DNA of 56,434 nt from Thermoplasmatota archaeon (GTDB lineage: Archaea > Thermoplasmatota > E2 > DHVEG-1), in contig JAUXAU010000009.1 in assembly GCA_030619765.1 (NCBI GenBank), forward strand, positions 1 to 56,434. Reading direction: 5' to 3'. Made by a program: the position numbers and the translations under genes. Positions 1 to 7,552 of the stretch are shown here, piece by piece (the stretch's first letter is position 1; each line of letters begins with the position of its first letter). The notes below the pieces were generated by a model, which ran no database searches, was not told where the DNA came from, and saw only the letters and a list, made by a program, of their open reading frames with translations.

Positions 1-1
1 A

Positions 2-79
2 CTGTTACAACAAGCTCTAATAAAAAAGTATAATCTGAAATTAAATTCTGCTAGACCAGATTATAGAGATTTCTGGTAG
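2..79 (+). CDS. C-terminal end of an unidentified protein (partial)
   Basis: The frame is open from the window edge to a TAG at 77-79 and would encode a 25-residue tail ending in RPDYRDFW. It is too short to assign a family. It could be a real 3' end or a chance open frame; the charged and aromatic composition makes coding plausible. No function is proposed. Confidence 0.3.
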   Translation: MLQQALIKKYNLKLNSARPDYRDFW

Positions 80-154
80 ATGATAACTAATTGCTTTAGA
101 CGACTCCTGCTCTTTGTAGTAATTCTTGAATGTAGTCAATAGTATGTTTTTCTT

Positions 155-209
155 TTAAAAAACCAACCCCACATTGTTGGTTTGTGGAGGAGGATAAAAA
201 GGGATTGAA
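155..209. repeat. Dispersed ~50-bp repeat, copy 1 (hairpin plus GGATAAAAAGGGATTGAA)
   Basis: An 8-bp perfect inverted repeat, AAACCAAC (160-167) and GTTGGTTT (176-183), is followed by the motif GGATAAAAAGGGATTGAA at 192-209. The same tail motif recurs at 3214-3231 and 4212-4229, and the AAAACC/GGTTTT hairpin recurs near 4774-4793. It lies between the partial gene at the window edge and the beta-helix gene. The role is unknown; a terminator or a module boundary are both possible. Confidence 0.6.
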
Positions 210-252
210 AAAGAGTGTTTTATCCAGAAGAATCCGATGGGAGGGGGTAGCG

Positions 253-260
253 TTTATATA
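253..260 (+). promoter_or_regulatory. TATA box of the beta-helix gene
   Basis: TTTATATA lies about 43 bases before the ATG at 303. A Shine-Dalgarno sequence GGGAGG (290-295) sits 7 bases before that ATG. This is an ordinary archaeal promoter with a short 5' leader. Confidence 0.55.
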
Positions 261-302
261 CCACAGCATCTATAGATATTATAGGAAAAGGGAGGAAGAC
301 AT

Positions 303-2711
303 ATGAAAAATGATTTAATGAAACAATCGTTGGCAATTGGAACGGCGGTTGTACTAATTTCAATAGTTTTTATACCTATTGTACCTGGTTATAATATATG
401 GTATAAAGAACAGTTAAAAGGGCTAAATGAAGAAGATTATAAATATAGTGTTTTTGAAAATAATATTCAATGCAAAATGTCTTATGATATTGCTGAAATT
501 CAGTTTGATAACTATTTACCTAAGATGAGCCCATATAATCTTGACTATTATAGGCAATACATTGACCAATTAAAGGATAGAACACTAAAAGATTTTTCAA
601 GGGGAAATGTCTATGTTAGAGAACCTATATGGACAGGTTCAAGAAATGGTTATACACCACATGATCCGATTATTATTGACAGTGATGATGATTTTACCTC
701 TGAAAATGGGGTTACTGGTGGAAATGGAACAGTTAATGACCCTTATATAATTGAAGGTTGGGAAATTGATACAACAGAGTTTTATGCCATATCAATATCT
801 CATACAACTTCGTATTTTATTATTAGGAATTGTCTTTTAAAAAATGCTGAATTTGGGATATATCTATATAAAATAGCTGTTGGAATGGTTATGGATACAA
901 TATGCAACACTAGGTTTAATGGGATACGTACGTATAGTTCATTTAATGTCTCCATTAGTGATTCTACGATTTATGCAGAAATCGGTCTCTTTATTGAAAA
1001 ATCGGTGAATGTTTCTGCGTATAATTGCAGTATTACAGCTACAAGTGAATATGGGGATGGTGTTCGTCTTGACAAATCAGTGTCCTGTATATTGTCAAAT
1101 ATCTCAGCTACTGGTGGGTATTATGGTGTTTATGTAAAGAAATGTTCTTCGTCTAATGTGATTAAAGATTGCCATATATTTTCTAATTATGTTGCAGGTA
1201 TAGATATTTATGAATCATCTTCTGTAATTCTTAGAAATAACATTCTTCACGATAACACCAACAATCTTTATGTTTACGGTTACGAGATGGACGAATATAT
1301 TCATGATATAGATACATCAAATACAGTTGATGGAAAACCTGTGTATTATCTTATTAATGAAAGTGATCTAGTCTTTGATGGAAGTGATGATATTGGCTAT
1401 TTAGGTTTGGTCAATTGTGATAATATTCTTGTTAAAAATGTTACGATGAATAACCTTGGGCAAGGAGTGCTGTTAGCAGGATCACATGACTCTACGATAG
1501 CCTCATCAACCTTTACTAACGATTTCCATGGAATCCTGTTATTTAAATCCTCAAATAATACTGTTAGTGGTTGTAACTTTATTAACACGAGTATAGCTAT
1601 ACCATTACAGGATTCCCCATATAATGTTTTTCGGGATAATTCAATATCTGGTAATTCTAGATTTGGAGTGTTGGGACAAAAATTAGAGGATTTTTATCAA
1701 GATATTGATAAGTCAAACACCATAAATGACAAACCCATCTATTATCTTGTTGAAGAAAAAAATCAAGTCATTACTGGTTCAAACGTTGGGTTTCTAGCAT
1801 TGGTTAACTGTAAAAATATAATCGTATATGGTTTACAAATTAGTAATAGCATTCAGGGTATACTGCTTGCAAAGACAAATGCAATCATTAGGAGGTGCGA
1901 GTTTTCATATAATGCTTTTGGGATATATGTGTTCAACAGGTCTCTATTGAGAATTTGTGATTCTAAAATCTACTATAATGATTTTGGTTTTATTTTTGAA
2001 TATGCGTCAGGTGTCGGTGTGGTACGGTGCAGGGTCTCTGGTAATAGTGTTGGATTTAATCTTTTTTATTCACATGATAATATTGTTCGGGATTGTAATA
2101 TTAATAATCAGTGGGTTAATGGATTTCAAATTAAGAATTCTTGTAACAATGTGTTCTGCGGTAACAAAATTTCTGACAATAGGGGCGGGTTTAGCATTCA
2201 TGATGATTGTTGGGGAAATGAGATTTCCTGTAACAGTATTCATAATGGGTATTCTGGAATTGTTATGATGGGACCTGATCAGCCTGTTGGACCTCACAAC
2301 AATACGGTCCATCACAATAACATTTATAATATGGATTTTTTTGGAATCGGTTTAGTCAAAGCTCATGATAATAATATTCATCATAACAGCGTTCATGATA
2401 CAAGTATCGGAATTATTGTTTCTAATTGTCAGAGATGCGAATTTCACCGTAATAACATATATGATAACGATAAGGGCATGCAAGTGGGTTACTGCACAGT
2501 AGATGCGGTAAATAACTGGTGGGGTAGCGATGATGGTCCAAGTGGCGAGGGGCCTGGTAGTGGTGATTACATTGAGGTTGTTGAAGGGGACGTTTCCTTT
2601 GACCCATGGTTGAAAAAACCTGCGACAACCAAACCCTTTGTTTTTCTGTGTATTCTTGCGTGTATTCGTGTACGACTTCGTTCTTTGATAGGATCAAATA
2701 CGGAAGATTAG
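303..2711 (+). CDS. Secreted right-handed parallel beta-helix (NosD/pectin-lyase-like) repeat protein
   Basis: This 802-residue protein has a hydrophobic N-terminal segment (about residues 10-29) suited to export. After an ~80-residue spacer there is a long series of short repeats rich in Asn, Ile and Gly, with stubs such as N-x-I-x-x-N and SSNNTVSGC, typical of parallel beta-helix rungs. The helix ends in a WWGSDDGPSGEGPG stretch often seen at the end of NosD-like domains. The C-terminus has a short hydrophobic patch (about residues 779-788) and Arg residues but no clear sorting motif. It probably acts at the cell surface, binding or modifying polysaccharide or as an adhesin; no catalytic residue can be named. 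The ATG at 303 has a good Shine-Dalgarno sequence. Confidence 0.85.
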   Translation: MKNDLMKQSLAIGTAVVLISIVFIPIVPGYNIWYKEQLKGLNEEDYKYSVFENNIQCKMSYDIAEIQFDNYLPKMSPYNLDYYRQYIDQLKDRTLKDFSRGNVYVREPIWTGSRNGYTPHDPIIIDSDDDFTSENGVTGGNGTVNDPYIIEGWEIDTTEFYAISISHTTSYFIIRNCLLKNAEFGIYLYKIAVGMVMDTICNTRFNGIRTYSSFNVSISDSTIYAEIGLFIEKSVNVSAYNCSITATSEYGDGVRLDKSVSCILSNISATGGYYGVYVKKCSSSNVIKDCHIFSNYVAGIDIYESSSVILRNNILHDNTNNLYVYGYEMDEYIHDIDTSNTVDGKPVYYLINESDLVFDGSDDIGYLGLVNCDNILVKNVTMNNLGQGVLLAGSHDSTIASSTFTNDFHGILLFKSSNNTVSGCNFINTSIAIPLQDSPYNVFRDNSISGNSRFGVLGQKLEDFYQDIDKSNTINDKPIYYLVEEKNQVITGSNVGFLALVNCKNIIVYGLQISNSIQGILLAKTNAIIRRCEFSYNAFGIYVFNRSLLRICDSKIYYNDFGFIFEYASGVGVVRCRVSGNSVGFNLFYSHDNIVRDCNINNQWVNGFQIKNSCNNVFCGNKISDNRGGFSIHDDCWGNEISCNSIHNGYSGIVMMGPDQPVGPHNNTVHHNNIYNMDFFGIGLVKAHDNNIHHNSVHDTSIGIIVSNCQRCEFHRNNIYDNDKGMQVGYCTVDAVNNWWGSDDGPSGEGPGSGDYIEVVEGDVSFDPWLKKPATTKPFVFLCILACIRVRLRSLIGSNTED

Positions 2712-2742
2712 AGAATCAATATTTTGATTGGGGGAGGATAAA

Positions 2743-3174
2743 ATGAAACAAAATATCCTAATAAGGAAAGGAATAACCCTTGCTGTAATAGTGTTGTTTA
2801 TTGGGATGAGTGTCGTTCCGACAACACCAGCATCATTTGACGACGACGTTGAGATAAAAATATATGCTGGTGTCTATGGAAAAACCGAAGGTAGAATAGG
2901 ATTAGGGTTTGTAATTTCTATGTGTAATAATCTAAATGAGACAATAAATGGTACTATTGAAATATCTTCAGATAATTTGCGTGGTCAGAATGTAAGATTA
3001 GAACTATGGGTTTTCACCTTAGGCCATCACCCCCCGATTAAATTTAAGGGGATTGATTGGATCCATTTTCCATATCCCATTGTTACTTTAACAATAACAG
3101 TGGAAACAGTTGGTCTAATTGTTTCAAGATCTGGCATGGAAATCGGCCCAATAGTTATTTTTGAATCAAACTAG
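2743..3174 (+). CDS. Small exported protein of unknown function
   Basis: I do not recognise the family. The 143-residue product starts with a clear signal peptide (basic KQNILIRKG, hydrophobic core, then ASFDDD). The mature part looks like an all-beta domain with alternating hydrophobic residues and N-glycosylation sequons (NET, NGT). The ATG at 2743 is preferred because GGGGGAGG lies just upstream; an in-frame TTG at 2728 is weaker. The gene follows the beta-helix gene by 31 bases in the same direction, so the two may be co-transcribed. Confidence 0.7.
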   Translation: MKQNILIRKGITLAVIVLFIGMSVVPTTPASFDDDVEIKIYAGVYGKTEGRIGLGFVISMCNNLNETINGTIEISSDNLRGQNVRLELWVFTLGHHPPIKFKGIDWIHFPYPIVTLTITVETVGLIVSRSGMEIGPIVIFESN

Positions 3175-3183
3175 TTTCTGCCA

Positions 3184-3231
3184 GTTAAAAAACCAACCCT
3201 AGTTTTTTGGAGAGGATAAAAAGGGGATTCA
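3184..3231. repeat. Dispersed ~50-bp repeat, copy 2
   Basis: The string TTAAAAAACCAACCC, an imperfect hairpin and GGATAAAAAGGGGATTCA (3214-3231) match copy 1. It starts about 10 bases after the stop codon of the small exported protein. The stop is followed by AGTTTCTGC, as it also is at copy 3. The rest of the 3232-3413 interval is AT-rich and shows no gene. Confidence 0.55.
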
Positions 3232-3413
3232 AAATAAAGCTAATTCTCCCGCAAGAATCTTTGCAAGTACAACTAAAGTTGAAACAACGATTAGTAAAAC
3301 AATAAATTGTCTAGTTCCGTTATTCATTTTTTATCATCTTGAGCTTTAAAATATACTTTGTTTTATTAGTAAACAACGAAAATGTTTGGGAATAACCGAA
3401 TGTTTTCTGACAG

Positions 3414-3421
3414 TATATAAA
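3414..3421 (+). promoter_or_regulatory. TATA box of the PGF-CTERM protein gene
   Basis: TATATAAA lies 38 bases before the ATG at 3452, with a weak Shine-Dalgarno sequence (GTCGAGG) near 3442-3448. Confidence 0.5.
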
Positions 3422-3451
3422 TGAAAAGCGAAATGTAGGGGGTCGAGGTAT

Positions 3452-4177
3452 ATGAATATGAAAAACGGAACGAAAATCGGGTGCGGCATTATGCTAGCTT
3501 TCATGCTGATATGCGCTGTGCCGACGAACACAATCGCTACCCTAAGTGGAAGTGAAACACACACATTTTTATCTTTGTCTAATGTCGTAGTTGAAGCTAC
3601 TATATACTATTCTGGAAGTGGTGGCTCAGGTTTTGACCCATCAAGCGAATATTTGCGAGAAACAATTGATTTTTTAGGCAATGCAGATGGGATGGTTACG
3701 GCTTCGGAAGTTGAGGATTTTGAAGATTATATGGAAGAGATGTCAGCTATTGAGGATTGTGAATACTATCTGGACGGTATTCGTGGAGAATATACAAGCA
3801 TTAATATTTCAATAAAGGATGCTACTGGAAATACAAATAATACAGATACAATAACAATGGATGCACAAACAGAAATCACCTTTAGTTCAGTTGACGCTAA
3901 TCTTGAATCACACGTTTTTAAAGAAGTTGGTACTGAGAATGTTTATGTTTATAATGAAACAATTACTTTCCCTGAAGGTTATAAGATCGATACAGTTACT
4001 GGCATAAACGATAAGCAAATTAGCTCTGACGGTAGGACAGTAACGGGTAAAACAATAGCAAATACAGATATTGAAATCAAATTTATTAGATCAAACGGTT
4101 CCCCTGGGTTTGAACTAATCCTGGTGGTTTGTGCTATTGCATTATTCTTGTTCTGGAAACGGAAAAGAGCGGATTAG
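3452..4177 (+). CDS. PGF-CTERM surface protein (archaeosortase substrate) with an EF-hand-like loop
   Basis: This 241-residue protein has an N-terminal signal peptide and a C-terminus of SPGF followed by ~15 hydrophobic residues and KRKRAD. That layout is the PGF-CTERM signal, which archaeosortase A cleaves and attaches to lipid in the archaeal envelope. Around residues 75-90 an N-A-D-G-x-V-x-x-x-E string resembles an EF-hand calcium loop, within an acidic helix. The middle is beta-rich with several N-x-S/T sequons. The role is inferred to be an S-layer-associated surface protein; the ligand is unknown. It has its own TATA box and repeat copies on both sides. Confidence 0.75.
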   Translation: MNMKNGTKIGCGIMLAFMLICAVPTNTIATLSGSETHTFLSLSNVVVEATIYYSGSGGSGFDPSSEYLRETIDFLGNADGMVTASEVEDFEDYMEEMSAIEDCEYYLDGIRGEYTSINISIKDATGNTNNTDTITMDAQTEITFSSVDANLESHVFKEVGTENVYVYNETITFPEGYKIDTVTGINDKQISSDGRTVTGKTIANTDIEIKFIRSNGSPGFELILVVCAIALFLFWKRKRAD

Positions 4178-4182
4178 TTTCT

Positions 4183-4229
4183 GCTCAAGAAAAATCTTTG
4201 GTTTTGTGGAAGGATAAAAAGGGATTGAA
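4183..4229. repeat. Dispersed ~50-bp repeat, copy 3
   Basis: It follows the PGF-CTERM stop codon: AGTTTCTGC, a CTTTGGTTTTG arm, then GGATAAAAAGGGATTGAA at 4212-4229, identical over 18 bases to copy 1. The hairpin half is less well kept than in copy 1. Confidence 0.5.
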
Positions 4230-4266
4230 TTTCGATGATTTTGGAACTCCCTCAACTCTACAAATT

Positions 4267-4734
4267 TCATATTAAACTATCATCTCTAATAAAATCTACT
4301 ACTCTGGCGAAAGAAGCGTCATTTGGCACAATACTACAACTTTCTATGTTCACATTTTCTGGGATTTCGAAAACTATTGTTGTAGTAAATATTCCGCCTT
4401 TGTAGACCTTTACAGTTTGATGATCTATTCCTTCATCATAAGTAGCAGTTGAATGGGGATATTCAATACCGCTAGCTCTTAGGTTCCAATGATAAGGATT
4501 TGTAGAAACATATTGTTCTGCTTCATTTTTAACGCACAATGTTGCTATGGCATACTTATATCCTTCATCGGCTACCCAATAATACCCAGCATAGTATGAT
4601 TCATTAAATTTGTAGTCGTAGTAACAAACACCTTTTGATCCGTCAAATATAGAACCATTCTGATCAAAACATCCGCTTAATCCCACTACAATTAATAGGC
4701 AAACTATTCCAACTAATAATAGTTGTTTTCTCAT
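4267..4734 (-). CDS. Lipoprotein with an Ig-like (DUF4352-type) domain
   Basis: The product begins MRKQLLLVGIV and carries the lipobox LSGC at about residues 20-23, so it is expected to be lipid-anchored outside the membrane. The ~130-residue mature part has the pattern of DUF4352/telokin-like Ig domains: an early YYDYKF strand, AIATLCVKNEAEQ, and a late TTTIVFEIPENV strand. The ATG at 4734 is chosen because GGGGG lies just before it; an in-frame alternative lies at 4749. The binding partner is unknown. Confidence 0.65.
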   Translation of the reverse strand: MRKQLLLVGIVCLLIVVGLSGCFDQNGSIFDGSKGVCYYDYKFNESYYAGYYWVADEGYKYAIATLCVKNEAEQYVSTNPYHWNLRASGIEYPHSTATYDEGIDHQTVKVYKGGIFTTTIVFEIPENVNIESCSIVPNDASFARVVDFIRDDSLI

Positions 4735-4766
4735 TTTCCCCCACAACAATTTTCATAACATCTCTT

Positions 4767-4793
4767 TCTTTAAAAAACCAGAGGATTGGTTTT
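4767..4793. repeat. Dispersed hairpin repeat, copy 4
   Basis: TTAAAAAACC is followed by GGTTTT: arms AAAACC at 4774-4779 and GGTTTT at 4788-4793 with an 8-base loop, as in copy 1. The GGATAAAAAGGG tail is missing. It lies between the 5' end of the lipoprotein gene and the zinc-ribbon gene. Confidence 0.4.
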
Positions 4794-4804
4794 GGGTCAC
4801 CGTC

Positions 4805-4927
4805 ATGAAATGCAGATGCGAACGATGTGAACATAATTGGATTACACGAAGTAAAGAAATACCAAAGGTCTGTCCCAAATGCAAAAATCCTTATTGGAAC
4901 ACTCCCAGAAAGAAAGATAGAAGCTGA
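4805..4927 (+). CDS. 40-residue zinc-ribbon protein
   Basis: A small open frame encodes CRCERCEHNW near the start and CPKCKNPYW in the second half, giving two CxxC-type knuckles (C5/C8 and C23/C26) typical of a rubredoxin-like zinc ribbon. The tail is basic (RKKDRS). A clear relative lies on the other strand at 12768-12911 with the same spacing and the same CERCEH and CPKCK...PYW core. The pair of homologues is strong evidence that both are real genes. A DNA- or protein-binding role is inferred; the family name is not known to me. No Shine-Dalgarno sequence is seen. Confidence 0.7.
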   Translation: MKCRCERCEHNWITRSKEIPKVCPKCKNPYWNTPRKKDRS

Positions 4928-4932
4928 TGAAA

Positions 4933-5871
4933 CTAGAACAAGATTGTTTGATCAGCAGTAAGATACGGGAGATTATTTTTCTTTATCACCTCTAATACTG
5001 GATTAATGTTTTCGATTTCTGTGATCTTGAATCCTTTCTTTACTTTCTCAATTCCCTCGTTTGGAATAAAGTTTAAACTATTTTTTGGGCAGAATATGGG
5101 GATTCTTTGTTCATGTGCATGTTTTAATTGTGTCATAGATCCCCCATTATTCGAGCTTGTCACAGCAATCAACGCATCAGAAATACCAGAAGTAATTCTA
5201 TTTCTCTGAAGTAAAGCAATACGTCCACCAGTAAAGGTTGGATTGTTTTCACTGATCAACAAACCTTTTTTTCTAATTTCTTTAAACAATGGCTCATGCT
5301 CTTCAGGATACAAATTAAGCAAGCCAGTACCCATTACACAGATTGTTTTTCCAGAAACACTCAATGCCCCTTTATGTGCCTCAATATCTATTCCTTTTGC
5401 CCCACCACTAACAATTGCAATTCCTTGCTTTGCAAGATTTACTGCCTTTACAAATGCCCATTTTTTCGCTTCTTCATTTGATCTTCTACTGCCAACGATT
5501 GCAACCTTTTTTGCAAGTAATAAATCACAACTTCCTTGTAAGAACAAATTCAAAGGAGGATTAGGAATGTATCTTAATTGAGCAGGATATTTATCTGAAA
5601 TGATCGGAAGTATTACTATATTATTTTCTTTGCATTCAGAAATAATTTTTTCAAAATTTTCAGGAGAAGCATTTTTTAACCTTATCCAACTTTCAATCAT
5701 TGTCTCTTTAAAAAATCTGGTTCTTAGTAATTCATCTGTAGATACATTCCAAATTACATTTATGTTTTTGAATGCATTAAATAATTTGATGATTTTTCTT
5801 GGTCCCAATCCTTGTACTCTGCATAATTTAAACCATTTTACAAGTTCTTTTTCATTCATTCCTTCCACCAT
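4933..5871 (-). CDS. dprA: DprA/Smf-family DNA-processing protein
   Basis: The 312-residue product has an N-terminal helix-hairpin-helix-like part (VQGLGPRKIIKLF). It is followed by the Rossmann-like DprA domain with VAIVGSRR, IVSGGAKGIDIEAHKGAL, TICVMGTGL and a late NNGGSMTQLKHA segment. In bacteria DprA loads RecA on single-stranded DNA during transformation; in archaea its role is not settled. The gene starts 6 bases after the phosphoribosyltransferase gene ends, so the two form an operon. In-frame ATGs at 5871 and 5859 are both possible. Confidence 0.85.
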   Translation of the reverse strand: MVEGMNEKELVKWFKLCRVQGLGPRKIIKLFNAFKNINVIWNVSTDELLRTRFFKETMIESWIRLKNASPENFEKIISECKENNIVILPIISDKYPAQLRYIPNPPLNLFLQGSCDLLLAKKVAIVGSRRSNEEAKKWAFVKAVNLAKQGIAIVSGGAKGIDIEAHKGALSVSGKTICVMGTGLLNLYPEEHEPLFKEIRKKGLLISENNPTFTGGRIALLQRNRITSGISDALIAVTSSNNGGSMTQLKHAHEQRIPIFCPKNSLNFIPNEGIEKVKKGFKITEIENINPVLEVIKKNNLPYLTADQTILF

Positions 5872-5877
5872 CTCAAA

Positions 5878-6447
5878 TTAACCACGATCGATACGGGAGT
5901 TGATTCCAAAACAAACAGTCACAGTTTTTTTTAATCCTGCCTTGAATAAAATCCTCTTTGTCTCCAAAATTGTGACTCCTGTAGTCTTTACATCGTCAAG
6001 CAACATTATCTTATTTTCATTCAATTCTCGTGTAACTGTCATTGAATCTCTTACTGAAAGAAATCTTGAATAACGAGTGTCTAGTCTTTGTCCTCCTTCC
6101 CTTGTGGATTTAGTGCGGGAAATTATATTTTCATCAGGAACATTCAAATAATCAGAGATTTTTTCAGCTAGGGGAATTAATGTTGGCGAATAAGCCCCAA
6201 CATTATGGGATGGGAGAGACGAAATCAAATCAAGATCATTAAGTATTCCTTTTTTGCTCAATTCATCTAAAACTTCTCTTACGTGAGAGAAGAAATAATT
6301 AGATCTGTCGAGACGTTTTGAACAATAACAGATTTCACGAGAATAAGCATCTTGCTTCACACCTAGGGTATAATACCACTTTGGTGCATAAACCATTTCA
6401 AAAAATCCAGGATACAATATCGGTAATATTGCCAGTTCATTGATCAT
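5878..6447 (-). CDS. Phosphoribosyltransferase-fold protein (ComF-like)
   Basis: The 189-residue protein has the PRPP-binding loop IMLLDDVKTTGVTILETKRIL (about residues 151-171) and a substrate-side motif KSTREGGQRLDTR (about 117-129) that resembles ComF/GntX proteins. An N-terminal YCSK segment has too few cysteines for the usual ComF zinc ribbon. It is first in a two-gene operon with dprA, a neighbour relation also known for competence genes (comF, dprA). AAGGAG is placed well before the ATG at 6447. The substrate is unknown. Confidence 0.7.
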   Translation of the reverse strand: MINELAILPILYPGFFEMVYAPKWYYTLGVKQDAYSREICYCSKRLDRSNYFFSHVREVLDELSKKGILNDLDLISSLPSHNVGAYSPTLIPLAEKISDYLNVPDENIISRTKSTREGGQRLDTRYSRFLSVRDSMTVTRELNENKIMLLDDVKTTGVTILETKRILFKAGLKKTVTVCFGINSRIDRG

Positions 6448-6472
6448 ACTGTGCTCCTTAACCTTATATTTC

Positions 6473-6508
6473 CTAATATATTGGTTTTTTACTAATATAT
6501 TGGTTTTT
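6473..6508 (-). promoter_or_regulatory. Duplicated 19-bp promoter block upstream of the PRTase-dprA operon
   Basis: CTAATATATTGGTTTTT occurs at 6473-6489 and again at 6492-6508, a 19-bp tandem duplication. On the minus strand each copy carries AATATATTAG, a possible TATA box, 26-55 bases before the PRTase ATG. It may be a doubled promoter or a double operator. Confidence 0.45.
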
Positions 6509-6553
6509 ACTATTAAGCTTTTCTATAAGTGTATTAAAAGTATTTGATAAGGG

Positions 6554-6588
6554 GCTTTGCCCTAAAAGTCAATTCTGGCTTAAAAATC
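6554..6588 (-). repeat. 17-bp unit repeat, array D (two units)
   Basis: Seen on the minus strand, 6588-6572 reads GATTTTTAAGCCAGAAT and 6570-6554 reads GACTTTTAGGGCAAAGC. The spacing is 18 bases. Both fit the 17-mer family described at 6889-6943 (GA at 1-2, CA at 12-13), and the last unit ends in CAAAGC. The expected first unit 20 bases earlier is not recognisable. Confidence 0.6.
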
Positions 6589-6888
6589 ACCAAAAACCTA
6601 TCCAACGGGTATTTAGAATAAATAATATCATCCCTGCGTCAAAAAATATCCATGGAACTATCTTTCCGAGAGTTATATTAGCAGAATTAAAACTATCGTT
6701 GCTCCTTTTATTCAAAAATCAGTAGTAGGTATTTTTTGCTAGAAGAATTTATTATTTGGTTCATTGTGGTTTATATTGCTGGTTGGATTTCGAGCCAACT
6801 TACTTGTTCTTTGCCTTGTGCAACTTTTTTGTGTGCTCTTTAGATGCTGATTCTTCTGGGCTAAAAACACTCTCTCCTTATAAATATG
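6589..6888. other. Intergenic stretch without a supported gene
   Basis: This part of the 771-base interval between the PRTase and winged-helix genes shows no coding frame I can support. A minus-strand GTG frame of about 43 codons from near 6870 exists, but its composition is not convincing. Minus-strand TTTATAAGG near 6880 could be a TATA box. Confidence 0.5.
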
Positions 6889-6943
6889 GACTTTAGCGAC
6901 AGAAAACAGAGTTTAGCGACAAAACCGACTTTAGCAACAAAGC
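6889..6943 (+). repeat. 17-bp unit repeat, array A (three units, 20/18 spacing)
   Basis: Units start at 6889 (GACTTTAGCGACAGAAA), 6909 (GAGTTTAGCGACAAAAC) and 6927 (GACTTTAGCAACAAAGC), so the spacings are 20 and 18 bases. Arrays at 11209-11263 and 11996-12050 have exactly the same spacings and the same order of unit endings (third unit CAAAGC). Within an array the units resemble each other more than they resemble units elsewhere. Confidence 0.8.
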
Positions 6944-7087
6944 CTCTTATGTTCTACTTTCTTTTTAATTGCTCTTTGACTCATTTTTTTCAAAACTCCA
7001 AAAATAATCATTAAATCGACTTTTCACGAATCCTCCCAAAATAATACAAAGAAAAATGTTTTATTTAAGATTTAGGGAAAAAATCGT

Positions 7088-7104
7088 GAATAAAAGTGCA
7101 AAGC
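7088..7104 (+). repeat. 17-bp unit repeat, single copy
   Basis: GAATAAAAGTGCAAAGC is identical to the third unit of the array at 11209-11263, about 4.1 kb away. A degenerate unit (GATTTAGGGAAAAAATC) may precede it at 7069. Confidence 0.65.
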
Positions 7105-7111
7105 CGAGGGG

Positions 7112-7129
7112 GTGAGTGAAAGTACTCAC
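7112..7129. promoter_or_regulatory. Inverted repeat GTGAGT-N6-ACTCAC
   Basis: This 6-bp perfect dyad with a 6-base spacer lies about 95 bases before the winged-helix gene. It may be a protein-binding site, possibly for the adjacent winged-helix protein. Confidence 0.35.
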
Positions 7130-7188
7130 TGTTATCGCTCATTGATAACAATCATTAATATTAAATAGTACTAACGCTTTACGAAAAC

Positions 7189-7208
7189 AGTGATTAATGA
7201 TAATCACT
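7189..7208. promoter_or_regulatory. Probable operator: AGTGATTA-ATGA-TAATCACT
   Basis: A perfect 8-bp inverted repeat with a 4-base centre ends 13 bases before the ATG at 7222. Its place and its shape suggest an operator covering the transcription start of the winged-helix gene, most simply for self-repression. A related imperfect copy (TTGATAACAATCA) lies near 7143. Confidence 0.5.
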
Positions 7209-7221
7209 ATTACAGTATTTG

Positions 7222-7467
7222 ATGTCCAACGTGATGGAGAAAGAAGATATGGAGGAAAAAATACTAACAACCCTCAGAAAATCGAATAACTCTAGAGGAC
7301 TCTATTTTAAAGAGATACGTGAAATCACAGGACTATCTTTGAATACAATAGCTAAATATGTTCTCGCTCTTGAATACAAGGATGCTGTTTGGGTAGAGGT
7401 TATGGGAAGGAATAAAGTGGTCCATTTAAATAAATCTCCAGTGGAAAAAAAGGGGCGGGGGTCGTAA
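7222..7467 (+). CDS. Small winged-helix DNA-binding protein
   Basis: The ~81-residue protein has a helix-turn-helix core: EEKILTTLRKS, YFKEIREITGLSLNTIAKYVLALEYKDAV, then a short wing (WVEVMGRNKVVHL) and a Lys-rich tail. This is the MarR/ArsR-like layout seen in archaeal transcription regulators. The ATG at 7222 directly follows a TTG; an ATG at 7234 is also possible. It is the first gene of a run that continues with a DNA glycosylase, and the palindromes before it suggest self-control. Confidence 0.7.
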   Translation: MSNVMEKEDMEEKILTTLRKSNNSRGLYFKEIREITGLSLNTIAKYVLALEYKDAVWVEVMGRNKVVHLNKSPVEKKGRGS

Positions 7468-7552
7468 TATAAAAGAAACCAATTTTGATAATAGATTCAA
7501 TGACCTTGCCAAAAATGATAAGGGTGCCCTCGAAAAATATATCCTAAAAGGG

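Noticed and set aside
1957-2268. 103-residue plus-strand frame inside the beta-helix gene
   Set aside because: It overlaps the long beta-helix frame, and its hydrophobic look comes from the shifted repeats.
6690-6880. Minus-strand frame of ~43 codons from a GTG
   Set aside because: Its possible ribosome site overlaps the possible TATA box and its composition is not convincing.
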